64,000 nucleotides of DNA from JAJDTR01 sp965220415. GTDB lineage: Bacteria; Poribacteria; WGA-4E; JAJDTR01. Every line of letters begins with the position of its first letter. Position 1 is the first letter of the stretch. Positions 34,441 through 42,723 of this stretch are shown in pieces. The translations under genes were made by a program, and so were the position numbers. The stretch spans positions 5,890,001 to 5,954,000 of the forward strand of contig OZ244829.1 in the NCBI GenBank assembly GCA_965220415.1, given 5' to 3'. The notes under the pieces are model-generated. The model saw nothing but the letters and a program-made list of their open reading frames with translations. It searched no databases and had not been told where the DNA came from.

Positions 34441-35646
34441 TCATGTCCGATAATCCGCGTTTATCTTAATATAATCGTAGGAATAGTCGCAGGTCCACAT
34501 CGTTGCCTCTGCATTGCCGGCGTTTAGATTTGCCGTTATTGTCACGGTGTCCTCAGAGAAAAGTTGAGTAGCCTTCTCTTCGTCAAATCCGGAGTCCATC
34601 CCCTCCTTCACCAGTTGGTAGTCGCCCAACCAAACATCCACTTGGTAGGGATCAAACCGAGCTTCAGATTTTCCAACCGCCATCATAATTCGTCCCCAGT
34701 TGGCATCCTTCCCGAAGACGGCAGTTTTCACAAGCGGGGATTCGGCGATGGCTCGCGCCGCTTGCTCCGCTTCCGTTTCGTTCACGGCGTTTTTGACGAC
34801 CACTTCGACGAGTTTCGTAGCCCCTTCACCGTCCTGCGCAATCTTCTTCGCCAACTCAATGCAGACAAACTCAAGCCCTTTGCAGAACGCCTCGTAGCTA
34901 TCTCCCGACGCTTCGGTGATTTCGGGATTGCCTGCCGCGCCGGTCGCCAGGATTTGTACTGTATCGTTAGTGCTGCTGTCTGTGTCAACCGTTACGCGGT
35001 TGAACGACATGTCGACAGATTTCCGAAGGGCTGCCTGTAATGGCGCCCCTGCAATCTTCGTATCCGTCGCCAGAAATGCAAGCATGGTTGCCATGTTCGG
35101 TGCAATCATACCCGCCCCTTTTGTCATTCCGCCGATCCGCACCGTATGCCCACCAACTTCAACTTCCACCGCAACCTCTTTCGGCACGGTGTCGGTGGTC
35201 ATAATGGCTTGTGCTGCATCGTGCCCACCATCATCGCGCAACGTACCGGCAGCCCGCTGAATGCCTTTTCCGATTGCATCCATTGGCAATTGTACACCGA
35301 TCACGCCCGTTGAAGAAACCAATACGTTTTCCGGTTCTAGGTTGAGATGCTCGCCGACCATGGCTGCCATTTTTTGAGCGTTATTCAATCCCTCTTCCCC
35401 GGTGCAGGCATTTGCATTGCCGCTGTTGACGATAACCGCTTGGGCAATCTGATTGTTGAGGTGTTCGCGAGAGAGCAAAACGGTCGCGGCACACACACGA
35501 TTTCGGGTGAAGACCCCCGCCGCTACTGCGGGCGCGTCTGCAACAATCAACGCGACATCCTTCTGGTTATCCGGCTTTAAGCCGCCGTGCACACCTGATG
35601 CCCGAATACCGGGGACAGCCGTGATGCCGCCACTAATCTGTTTCAT
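34441..35646 (-). CDS. argJ: Bifunctional glutamate N-acetyltransferase / amino-acid acetyltransferase ArgJ
   Basis: 401 residues, the usual length. ArgJ moves the acetyl group from N-acetylornithine to glutamate in arginine biosynthesis. The enzyme is made as one chain that cuts itself before a Thr; the site is visible in GAGMIAPNMATMLAFLATD (between Ala and Thr). Other hallmarks are GxxAGVFTRN at the N-terminus, VSSTGVIGVQLPMD, DTDSSTNDT and GKDANWGRIMMAVGKSEA. The start gives MKQISGGITAVPGIRASGV. No other arg gene is in the window. Confidence 0.95.
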   Translation of the reverse strand: MKQISGGITAVPGIRASGVHGGLKPDNQKDVALIVADAPAVAAGVFTRNRVCAATVLLSREHLNNQIAQAVIVNSGNANACTGEEGLNNAQKMAAMVGEHLNLEPENVLVSSTGVIGVQLPMDAIGKGIQRAAGTLRDDGGHDAAQAIMTTDTVPKEVAVEVEVGGHTVRIGGMTKGAGMIAPNMATMLAFLATDTKIAGAPLQAALRKSVDMSFNRVTVDTDSSTNDTVQILATGAAGNPEITEASGDSYEAFCKGLEFVCIELAKKIAQDGEGATKLVEVVVKNAVNETEAEQAARAIAESPLVKTAVFGKDANWGRIMMAVGKSEARFDPYQVDVWLGDYQLVKEGMDSGFDEEKATQLFSEDTVTITANLNAGNAEATMWTCDYSYDYIKINADYRT

Positions 35647-35689
35647 GATGCCTCCAATTTGTTTTATTGCAATTCAATTTAAGTATGGA

Positions 35690-36157
35690 TTACTCCTGCG
35701 CCCAAGGTACGAGTGCCTTGTCGGGCGATGAAATCTCAGTTATTGATTTAAAGTAGTATCGCTCCCATCCGAGACGAGGCAGTCCGGTAAAAACCATCAG
35801 ATTGAGGGGGTATTCATTAGAATCGGCGGCGCGCCGAAAGTCGTCCCGAAATAGGAACGTGGGTTTTCCGAGTGCAATCGCGATCCCCAATTCCACCATA
35901 ACCCCTTCGTCGGGCGGGACTCCGTTCACAACAGCGAAAATCGCATCCGCCTCCGCGACATCACGCTTGTCCGCCTGGCCGATTCGGTACGCCCAGCCGG
36001 ACACCGAGGTATCTTCATTGTTGTTTCGTACAAACGGCTCCCACACCTCTAAGCCGATAGCTTCCAATGCCTCAACCAGGGCTGGGAGCAGGTTTTCCCG
36101 CTGTTGTTCCGAGAAACCGTAGGGATTCGCAAGGTATACTGTTTTGCGTTTATTCAC
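35690..36157 (-). CDS. Nucleoside 2-deoxyribosyltransferase family protein
   Basis: 155 residues with the family motifs: VYLANPYGFSEQQR at the N-terminus, ADKRDVAEADAIFAVVNG in the middle and DEGVMVELGIAIALGKPTFLFRDD, which contains the catalytic Glu of nucleoside 2-deoxyribosyltransferases. These enzymes exchange bases on deoxyribonucleosides in nucleotide salvage; distant relatives act on other nucleotides. It is the gene upstream of argJ on the same strand (43 bases away), though a functional link to arginine synthesis is not apparent. Confidence 0.82.
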   Translation of the reverse strand: MNKRKTVYLANPYGFSEQQRENLLPALVEALEAIGLEVWEPFVRNNNEDTSVSGWAYRIGQADKRDVAEADAIFAVVNGVPPDEGVMVELGIAIALGKPTFLFRDDFRRAADSNEYPLNLMVFTGLPRLGWERYYFKSITEISSPDKALVPWAQE

Positions 36158-36211
36158 GATCGTCTCCGAGAGCGCTATTCCGCCTCGTGGTCAAATTTTG
36201 TCGTCTCAATT

Positions 36212-36320
36212 GCACTCCTCTGGAGTGCAAATGCGAGGAGGAATCGTGTTCTATTGACATCGGGGATCTCTATCGCACTCACTATCCATTCGCTTGATCT
36301 CCGCTGGAGTGAAAACCAGA
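36212..36320 (+). repeat. GCACTCC/GGAGTGC repeat pair, second unit interrupted by a 36 bp element
   Basis: First palindrome intact (36212-36228). The spacer ending CTATTGACAT equals that at 16920-16952, but the next palindrome has lost its left half to a 36 bp element and continues TCCGCTGGAGTG. Confidence 0.7.
36264..36299 (+). repeat. 36 bp GATC-bounded element
   Basis: GGATCTCTATCGC to TTCGCTTGATC, 36 bases; occupied-site counterpart of the empty site at 16940-16968. Confidence 0.85.
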
Positions 36321-36360
36321 CCACGAAGGAACACTTTTCACGGCTAGTCATTGAGCGAAA

Positions 36361-36420
36361 AAGGAGTGTTACTTGCTGAAAGAATAATTCCGCCAGGGAT
36401 AATGGCATGCTATCAACGAA
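36361..36420 (+). repeat. 60-base dispersed repeat with TTCC hairpin
   Basis: AAGGAGTGTTACTTGCTGAAAG then AATAATTCC/GGGATAATGG arms; overlaps the last codons of the duplicated membrane protein gene. Confidence 0.6.
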
Positions 36421-37111
36421 GAAGTAGTAGATCGCAGAGGAGGAATACACTAAAAGCGAAGAGTGGGATTAGACTGAAAGAGAATTGCAATTTCCCCTTT
36501 GCCAGTCGCGTGTCTTGAACCAACATCAGGGCTCCTGCGGCAATCAACACAATGTCTAAAATGACGTAGGGGGTATTTCCGAAGCGATAGTCTCTATAGG
36601 CCGACAGTCCCAGGAGGTTCATGGGCAAAAGCATTACGAATGGCCTAATCCATAGCGGCATGCTCTCATAGAAGAACAAGACGAAGAAAAAGACAAACAG
36701 AATGCCCATGCGAATCAGGCTTTCGATAGACCCGTCAAAGTATTGCCTATATGCGAATAAACCTCCCAAGTTAATGAGAAACAGTGCCTTTATTACTGCC
36801 AGCGGCCGAGACTGGAAGAATATGAGCGCCCCACCCGCAATCACCGCTATGCCCAACATGGCGATGGAAACATCACCCTCTCTGAAATCCCGGTAAACCG
36901 AAGCGCCTAGCACGAGTAAAGGCAAGGTTAAGACGAAAGGTTTAATCCACGATTGTACATCGTCGTAAAAGAACGCTAGGACTCCAAATAATACAAATGA
37001 TATGACGGTCAGCACCGAGCGGTACACCTCCCCGCCAAGAAATTCCTTATACGCGAACATACCTCCAACGACAATGAGATATCCAACATTGATTATGCGA
37101 TTGCGATTCAC
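36413..37111 (-). CDS. Membrane protein made of two tandem homologous halves
   Basis: 232 residues, about eight hydrophobic segments, no known family. Residues about 6-105 and 107-204 are clear copies of one 100-residue unit: each has GGxFAYxxxxxG, then FFYxxxxxWIxPFVxxLPxxxLGxSxYRDxxxG and IxAGALxxxQxxxLA. The sequence ends with one further hydrophobic span. Each unit would give four membrane helices, so the duplication could form a two-fold pseudo-symmetric bundle, as in small transporters. It is last in a row of minus-strand genes behind the methyltransferase and TGT-like genes. Confidence 0.6.
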   Translation of the reverse strand: MNRNRIINVGYLIVVGGMFAYKEFLGGEVYRSVLTVISFVLFGVLAFFYDDVQSWIKPFVLTLPLLVLGASVYRDFREGDVSIAMLGIAVIAGGALIFFQSRPLAVIKALFLINLGGLFAYRQYFDGSIESLIRMGILFVFFFVLFFYESMPLWIRPFVMLLPMNLLGLSAYRDYRFGNTPYVILDIVLIAAGALMLVQDTRLAKGKLQFSFSLIPLFAFSVFLLCDLLLLR

Positions 37112-37149
37112 TTAACGTGCACTTCTCCTTCGCCGATTTATCGAATGTT

Positions 37150-37872
37150 TCACCGTGTTATCAATGGAGAACTTGCTTCAAGATTGAACTCGCTCGTTTC
37201 CAGCAGATGGCTGGTCCCGTTTAGATAAAGAAACTGAGTTTCGTCGTGAGTTCTTCTGATTTTCGAGATCCCGGTGTTGTTGTGTGGGAAACGGTTTAGA
37301 GATATTTTTGGCAGCGGCGTTTCAAGCAGGGCTCCGAGCAGTATCGATCCGGAACCTCCGTGAGTGATTGCCCCGATCTTCTCATCCTCACCGACGTGGT
37401 GTTGATCCAGATGCGCGATGAATTCAAGACAATTCTTGATTACCAATTGCAGTATCCGGGCATCGTCCAACGCTGGCGCCCGTCCATCGGAATTACACGA
37501 TGGAAACCACCATCCTTCATCCGTCACGTCATTAGGTAATACCACTGAAGGACAAATATCGCGTAACTGAGAGCGTGTCATCCCAGGCAGTGGTATCATA
37601 CCACTATCATCACGATCTTCCCAAATGCCACCCAACTCGTGGATTCCGACAAAAACACGCGGCGCGAGCTCCAAATGTTCACCGACAATTGCGGCAGTCT
37701 GCACCGCACGGAGCATAGCACTGCAATAAAGGCGTGTGATACCCAAGTCCCTTAACGTTCGTCCAGCTCTGTCCGCTTGCTGCTTGCCGATCTCTGTCAA
37801 CGGTGTCTCGGGAATGCGCGCGTCTCCACGGTTGTTGGTCGACTGACCGTGACGAATCAAATACAATTCCAT
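37150..37872 (-). CDS. Histidine phosphatase (phosphoglycerate mutase-like)
   Basis: 240 residues of the histidine phosphatase superfamily. The catalytic His is in LIRHGQSTNN at residue 8, followed by TPLTEIGKQQADRAGRTL, the conserved Arg in YCSAMLRAVQTA and the second His in AITHGGSGSILLGALL. The insertion between (about residues 80-140) is longer than in cofactor-dependent mutases, which suggests a phosphatase with a small-molecule substrate. It lies between two integral membrane protein genes on the same strand. Confidence 0.85.
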   Translation of the reverse strand: MELYLIRHGQSTNNRGDARIPETPLTEIGKQQADRAGRTLRDLGITRLYCSAMLRAVQTAAIVGEHLELAPRVFVGIHELGGIWEDRDDSGMIPLPGMTRSQLRDICPSVVLPNDVTDEGWWFPSCNSDGRAPALDDARILQLVIKNCLEFIAHLDQHHVGEDEKIGAITHGGSGSILLGALLETPLPKISLNRFPHNNTGISKIRRTHDETQFLYLNGTSHLLETSEFNLEASSPLITR

Positions 37873-37940
37873 AATTAGTTTTTTCCTTTCGGCTTGGAAA
37901 CGCCTCTAGCTACCATGTGCTTCTCTATCGTGATACTGGA

Positions 37941-38999
37941 CTATAGCATCTGTTTCACGTGGGGATTTGATGCACTGTTTTTCCAGATGATTCCATCAAG
38001 AATGTAGTGTGTGATTTGCGGCAATGACAATAGTGCATACGCAAACGCGGCAGCTAATGAACCCTTAAAGATGCCCACAAAATAAGCCGGGAACAGATCG
38101 CCTCTCTCCCTAAATAGCAGCATATCCCAGCCAAATTCCTCAATATATGCCAATAGAATCGCGCCAAATACAATGGTGGCTATCATTTGGAGTATTGGCA
38201 CAGACCGATTCAGACTCTCGTTTTTCTTCAATTTATACCATACAACCAAGGTCATATACGGCAATCCGTGAGCAACTACGTTGGTGATTGAGAAAACGAT
38301 ATCCGAGTTAAAGTACACGATTCCAAAATACCAATTGAAGGCGGTCATCAATACCCATGCAATCTTGCCGCAAGCAATTTTTCCTGCCTGTTTGATGGAA
38401 GTAACGCACTCCTCAATTAACCAACCCGCCAAGATTGCCCAATACAACGCATTGGTAACGATTAATTTCTGGTGAGGCAGTTGAATGTGCGTAAGAAACA
38501 CGAAATCGCCCGATACAAACCATTCAAATGCCCTGTCCTGAACCACATGCCAGTAGAGGACAGGATAAAGGACTGCTAGGTAGATGGCTAGCTTGTCCGG
38601 GATGCGTTTTCTAATTCTTCCCTGTCTGATTCGGTAGAGCGCGAGAAAACCGAACTGTTGTTTTGCAAAATGGGAAACGGCGAGATACGCCAGTAGCCGC
38701 CAAAATAGGTGGACAGAGAAGAAACATACGACAAAAACGGCGATAAAGGAGATGAGCGGAATCGACCACGCCTTCCGTCCCAACCGCGCCGTCTCATCTT
38801 TATCGGTATATGTGCGGAACAGCGTGCTCCAAACGTGGCTTACATCAAATCCGAGGATGAAGACTGCCCATGCCCACAAGGGCAAATCGTGCTGAAGCAC
38901 GGACGACGGTAACAGAAAGATCGCCGCCCAAATGGCGACTAGGGGCAAGAAGAAAAAGCTAAGGTCGGCTTTTTGAGAAATTAACCAAGAATTGCTCAT
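37941..38999 (-). CDS. Multi-pass membrane protein, unknown family
   Basis: 352 residues with roughly nine or ten hydrophobic spans. Fairly conserved-looking polar motifs occur inside or beside the spans (GFDVSHVWSTLFRTYTD, HFAKQQFGFLALYR, VAHGLPYMTLVWYK-like with His), a pattern of membrane enzymes that act on lipids or isoprenoids, but no family could be named. It starts 16 bases after the GNAT gene and precedes the histidine phosphatase gene, both on the same strand. Confidence 0.6.
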   Translation of the reverse strand: MSNSWLISQKADLSFFFLPLVAIWAAIFLLPSSVLQHDLPLWAWAVFILGFDVSHVWSTLFRTYTDKDETARLGRKAWSIPLISFIAVFVVCFFSVHLFWRLLAYLAVSHFAKQQFGFLALYRIRQGRIRKRIPDKLAIYLAVLYPVLYWHVVQDRAFEWFVSGDFVFLTHIQLPHQKLIVTNALYWAILAGWLIEECVTSIKQAGKIACGKIAWVLMTAFNWYFGIVYFNSDIVFSITNVVAHGLPYMTLVVWYKLKKNESLNRSVPILQMIATIVFGAILLAYIEEFGWDMLLFRERGDLFPAYFVGIFKGSLAAAFAYALLSLPQITHYILDGIIWKNSASNPHVKQML

Positions 39000-39015
39000 A
39001 GTCTCGTTATGAGGG

Positions 39016-39510
39016 TTACGATTCTTCTGTCAACTTGCCGATGTCATCCCACCGATACAGTGAGTCATTCACGACCGAAGCACCGTGTTGCAAATAGAAT
39101 TCCCTATATGGGCTGTCCGCCGCCACTTGCACGCAGACCGACGCGGCACCGCGAATTTTGAACCATTTTGCCAGCTTTCTAAGTAGATTTACATCTGCTC
39201 CTTTTCCCCACTGCGGTTCCAGTATGTTCATTGACTGAATCTCGCCTTGCGGATCAGGCTGAGAGGTCAAATGCCCCGCTATGTATCCGACGATGTTTAG
39301 TTTAATCATGGCAACGTATATTACCCTATGAATACCGGTTTTTTCGGAGGAGTTGGCGGGATTGAAATAATCGCTCCACCACCGGTATCGACTGTCGAAA
39401 TCAGTCTGGAACACCTCTCGAATCGGGGGTGGGGACTCCATCTGCGATCGCATCTCAATTTCAGCGATTCGCTTCAAATCGTCAGCTTTCGCCATTCGGT
39501 ATTGGTACAT
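39016..39510 (-). CDS. GNAT-family N-acetyltransferase
   Basis: 164 residues with a GNAT-like layout: YRMAKADDLKRIAEIEMRSQ at the start, the NIVGYIAGHLT beta strands, a weak acetyl-CoA loop PQWGKGADVNLLRKLAKW and ACVQVAADSPYREFYLQHGASV-like ending (here VCVQVAAD ... REFYLQHGA). It begins six bases after the TGT-like gene ends, so it is almost certainly co-transcribed and perhaps translationally coupled with it. Coupling to a base-modification gene makes a role in decorating the modified base or its protein partner possible but unproven. Confidence 0.7.
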   Translation of the reverse strand: MYQYRMAKADDLKRIAEIEMRSQMESPPPIREVFQTDFDSRYRWWSDYFNPANSSEKTGIHRVIYVAMIKLNIVGYIAGHLTSQPDPQGEIQSMNILEPQWGKGADVNLLRKLAKWFKIRGAASVCVQVAADSPYREFYLQHGASVVNDSLYRWDDIGKLTEES

Positions 39511-39516
39511 ATAATC

Positions 39517-41475
39517 TTATTCTTTGCACAGCGGTTGCGCTGCAGAGGACAAAACCTCAACCAGTTCGTTAAGATGTATGTGTCGAAAAAACTCGGTGAG
39601 TCGATTCTGTTTCGGTTTTGTCGGCAGCAAAACAAAATCTGAGCGACGCGCTTGAGTGAGTTCAAACACGCTGCGATAAGCCCGGCTTGTGGCGTACCCG
39701 ACAATCAACTTGTAATGCTCGACATACTTGTCCAAATAGTCGCAGAGCCGATCTGCACCAAGTTGTATCTGCGCGGTATTTCTCGGAGATAACTGAAAGT
39801 CGTACCGGAGCACCGCTTCTTCAGATTCAAATTCTTCCGGCACCGGTCCGTAAAGTCCCGACAAGGTAACTCTATGGATTGACGCCCCGGCTTCACCGAA
39901 AGCTGTCTTAAGCTTGGTATTGACGATGGTGTGTGTGCGCGATAGTGAATACGGTTTTTTCCCGGCGCATGGGATAGCTAACAGAACGTTTTTGTCCTTG
40001 GGAGGAGTGTAGTCTTCGGGAACGGAAAAGGAATCGGGCGTGTAATCAAGTGAGATTGACGTTGAACGTTCATCACTCTTTTCAGCTATCACATAGCCCG
40101 TGAAGAGGTCTAGCTGATAAGGGTTACGCTCAATCGGAGATCCGGCTTTGCTACGCGAATTCGTTACGTTGAAAACAGTTCTCGACATCCTGCTGGCGAA
40201 AATCTCATCATTCTCAAGCAACCATCCTACCGCTCCATTGATGCCTCGCCCCACCTGCGCGTGATGAACCAACGCTTCGAGCGCGTCTCCGCTCGCAATG
40301 GCTTCCTTCATTCGAGAAAGCAGTTCGGCTTCCATTTCAAAGTTGTGCAATGCGATGGCGGCATAGTATTCGCTCTTGTATTTCCCGGTTGAAGTCCGTC
40401 TATAACTCGCTTCCTCCGACAGAGCAAGGTGCATCTCATCAAGCGATACCTCGCGGCAGATGCGGCACGTACAGACAGTTTCGTCCAACTCCATTATCTT
40501 CTGCTTCCGCCGTGTTTCAGGGTGTGAATAGTTGAGACCGCGTGCGGCTTGAATGTAGCTTGTGCTGTCGAAGCTGTCAATTCCCATGTAGGCGAGTATG
40601 GGGGTTAAATCGCCTGAAACGCCGAAAGCGTGAATCGGCGTCCTGTCCCGCTCCGATTCCGGAATGCCTTTTATCACTCCCGCTATTCGCTCAAGCACCT
40701 CCGCGTCCTTCTTTCCCCGCAGCGGTACGAGGGAGCCGACCGCAAGTCCAAACGATGGTAGAACGCCCAGAAGCCTGTCAAAAACCTTACGGACATATTC
40801 TTCGATGTCAGCTTGGGATTGTCCATGACAACAGATGTACAGAAATGGCGGGTTCCGGCGATCAGCGATGCTTTCGGCAACCCTAAAGGCGTTCTGCAGG
40901 CTACGGTTCATCCGTGTTTCAGCCTCTGCGCGATCTAACCCCGGCGGGAGTGGGTAATCAAGAGATGCAATCATATCCCCACCCATGTCCTCCTGCAGCG
41001 CAAGGATATCGTCCGCCTCCGTTTCCGCATCGATACCGAACTCCGAGAGGTCCAGCCCCGTGTTGTAAAGCAGTTTGAATCCACCGGAATCGAGAAGGAG
41101 CGGCGCAGTGTATGGTCCGTTGACCTCACGATACCATTCACGAACGGTTTTACTTCGCCACTTCTGCAAACTCGCTCCGTTGATAGGGAAATCCAGAAAG
41201 TGTAGAACTTGGGACAACATCGGCACATCGTTCTTCATGAAATCTCGAAGTATGTATTTCCACAGTCCTCCGCCGCGCGGCGTGGAACCGGTCATGAATG
41301 AAACCACGGGGTACAAAATCGGTGTTGATAAGGGCGGAATCGCTCTGCCGTGTCGTTTCAGATGCAGTTCACCGATTCTGCCTGCTCCTAAACCATCCTC
41401 CGTGCCTCCCATCGAATCGGCTGGTACTGGGGTTTTACTCGATTTGACGGTCTGAAAGGTTGGTTTGGTATTCAT
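39517..41475 (-). CDS. tRNA-guanine transglycosylase homologue with DUF5591-type C-terminal domain
   Basis: 652 residues. The N-terminal two thirds are a TGT barrel: LLLDSGGFKLL (first Asp, about residue 129), GSLVPLRGKKD, GIDSFDSTSY (nucleophile Asp region) and a zinc site CTCRIC with a distant His. The C-terminal third (KNVLLAIPCAGKKPYSLSRTH, SGLYGPVPEEFE, YDFQLSP) is the DUF5591/ArcS-like domain known from archaeal archaeosine enzymes. Bacterial queuosine TGTs lack it. TGT paralogues of the DpdA group put 7-deazaguanines into DNA, and a DNA methyltransferase gene lies 88 bases upstream, so DNA modification is a reasonable alternative to tRNA. Confidence 0.82.
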   Translation of the reverse strand: MNTKPTFQTVKSSKTPVPADSMGGTEDGLGAGRIGELHLKRHGRAIPPLSTPILYPVVSFMTGSTPRGGGLWKYILRDFMKNDVPMLSQVLHFLDFPINGASLQKWRSKTVREWYREVNGPYTAPLLLDSGGFKLLYNTGLDLSEFGIDAETEADDILALQEDMGGDMIASLDYPLPPGLDRAEAETRMNRSLQNAFRVAESIADRRNPPFLYICCHGQSQADIEEYVRKVFDRLLGVLPSFGLAVGSLVPLRGKKDAEVLERIAGVIKGIPESERDRTPIHAFGVSGDLTPILAYMGIDSFDSTSYIQAARGLNYSHPETRRKQKIMELDETVCTCRICREVSLDEMHLALSEEASYRRTSTGKYKSEYYAAIALHNFEMEAELLSRMKEAIASGDALEALVHHAQVGRGINGAVGWLLENDEIFASRMSRTVFNVTNSRSKAGSPIERNPYQLDLFTGYVIAEKSDERSTSISLDYTPDSFSVPEDYTPPKDKNVLLAIPCAGKKPYSLSRTHTIVNTKLKTAFGEAGASIHRVTLSGLYGPVPEEFESEEAVLRYDFQLSPRNTAQIQLGADRLCDYLDKYVEHYKLIVGYATSRAYRSVFELTQARRSDFVLLPTKPKQNRLTEFFRHIHLNELVEVLSSAAQPLCKE

Positions 41476-41563
41476 CTAACACTCGTAAATCTTGCCCGAT
41501 TAGCTCAGATAATTTTGAAACTGCTTCCTGTCTTTACATCTCGAACTCGTCTAGTATGAACAG

Positions 41564-42550
41564 TTATTGTCCTACGGCCAATTCTTCTAATCGTTGTCGA
41601 GCGATCTCGTTATACAATTCTTCTTTCTCAATCATTACCCAGTTGCGGTTGTGCTTTTGCGCGCCAATTCCAGTGGTTCCCGCTCCGCCAAACGGGTCGA
41701 GAATCAGGTCCTCTTTATTTGTTCCTGCCAAGATAAGCCGTTCAACGACTTCCAGTGGCTTTTGTGAGGGGTGTTTTCCGTATTTTCGCTCAGATGGTTT
41801 CGTAAGCGGAATCTCCCACATATTCCGCATCTGCCTATTATCATTCATTGCCTTCATCTGTTGATAATTGAACGTCCAGTTTTTTGCCTTATTGCTCTCA
41901 TTGTTGGCCGCCCAAATGATAAACTCAGTTGATTCCGTGAACATCCGACAGGTGATATTGGGCTGTGCATTCGGCTTGTACCATACAATCTGGGTGATAA
42001 TTCGTCGATTAAATATGTTTTGGAGGACAAATCCAAGTGTAAAAATGCTATGGAACGACCCGAAGACAAAGATATTCCCGTTCGGTTTGACGACTCGCAG
42101 GACTTCGGAGACCCAGTCGAGTGTGAACTGGGAATATTCGTCCTTTGAAAAGATATCCCATCCTTCTTGCATGGTAATATGGGAACTGAACGCCCAACCC
42201 AAACCCTTTTTTTGAGACATGTTAAACGGGGGATCAGCGATACAACAATCAAAGGCGCCGCTGGGAAAGGAAGGTAGAATACCCAGACAATCACCTTCTA
42301 AGATCTTATTTGTGGGAAGACCTTTCTTCACTACGGGAGGAGGAGCAGATGAATGTTTCTCAACCCCGGGAATATTAATCTGTTCATTTAAACGGACTGT
42401 GGAATTGGCGATGTTCCTATGTGGGTGTACGCCAGTTGAAATATATTGGATAAGTTGAGCTTTATTTAATTTGGAATATCCCTTCAGTCCACGCCTTTTC
42501 GATTCTTCCCTAAGGGCTTTGCATTTCAATTCATGGAGATTCATTTCCAT
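41564..42550 (-). CDS. DNA methyltransferase (N4-cytosine or N6-adenine, beta class) with SAP-like domain
   Basis: 328 residues. The first about 45 residues (LHELKCKALREESKRRGLKGYSKLNKAQLIQYI) form a SAP/Rho-N-like nucleic-acid-binding helix pair. The catalytic motif DPPFN (in CCIADPPFNMS) precedes the SAM-binding motif DPFGGAGTTGIGA near the C-terminus, the beta-class order. HPSQKP before motif I is also typical. No restriction endonuclease is adjacent, so it may be a solitary methylase or act with the TGT-like gene 88 bases downstream. Confidence 0.88.
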   Translation of the reverse strand: MEMNLHELKCKALREESKRRGLKGYSKLNKAQLIQYISTGVHPHRNIANSTVRLNEQINIPGVEKHSSAPPPVVKKGLPTNKILEGDCLGILPSFPSGAFDCCIADPPFNMSQKKGLGWAFSSHITMQEGWDIFSKDEYSQFTLDWVSEVLRVVKPNGNIFVFGSFHSIFTLGFVLQNIFNRRIITQIVWYKPNAQPNITCRMFTESTEFIIWAANNESNKAKNWTFNYQQMKAMNDNRQMRNMWEIPLTKPSERKYGKHPSQKPLEVVERLILAGTNKEDLILDPFGGAGTTGIGAQKHNRNWVMIEKEELYNEIARQRLEELAVGQ

Positions 42551-42723
42551 TTCCGTACTCTCGCTGGCATTCAGATGGTTTTAGTTCTTCACATTTCTCG
42601 CTATTTTTCTACGTGTACAGCCGTTCCCACCATGCTCTAAACTAACATAGGGAGTGTTAGACAATCTTAACGAGTAGGTCCTGAATATTGAATACGACTG
42701 CCATTAACGGTCACCGGTTAAAG

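Noticed and set aside
12836..36299. 36 bp units as a CRISPR array
   Set aside because: Length equals typical CRISPR repeats, but copies are scattered kilobases apart, lack regular spacers and no cas gene is present.
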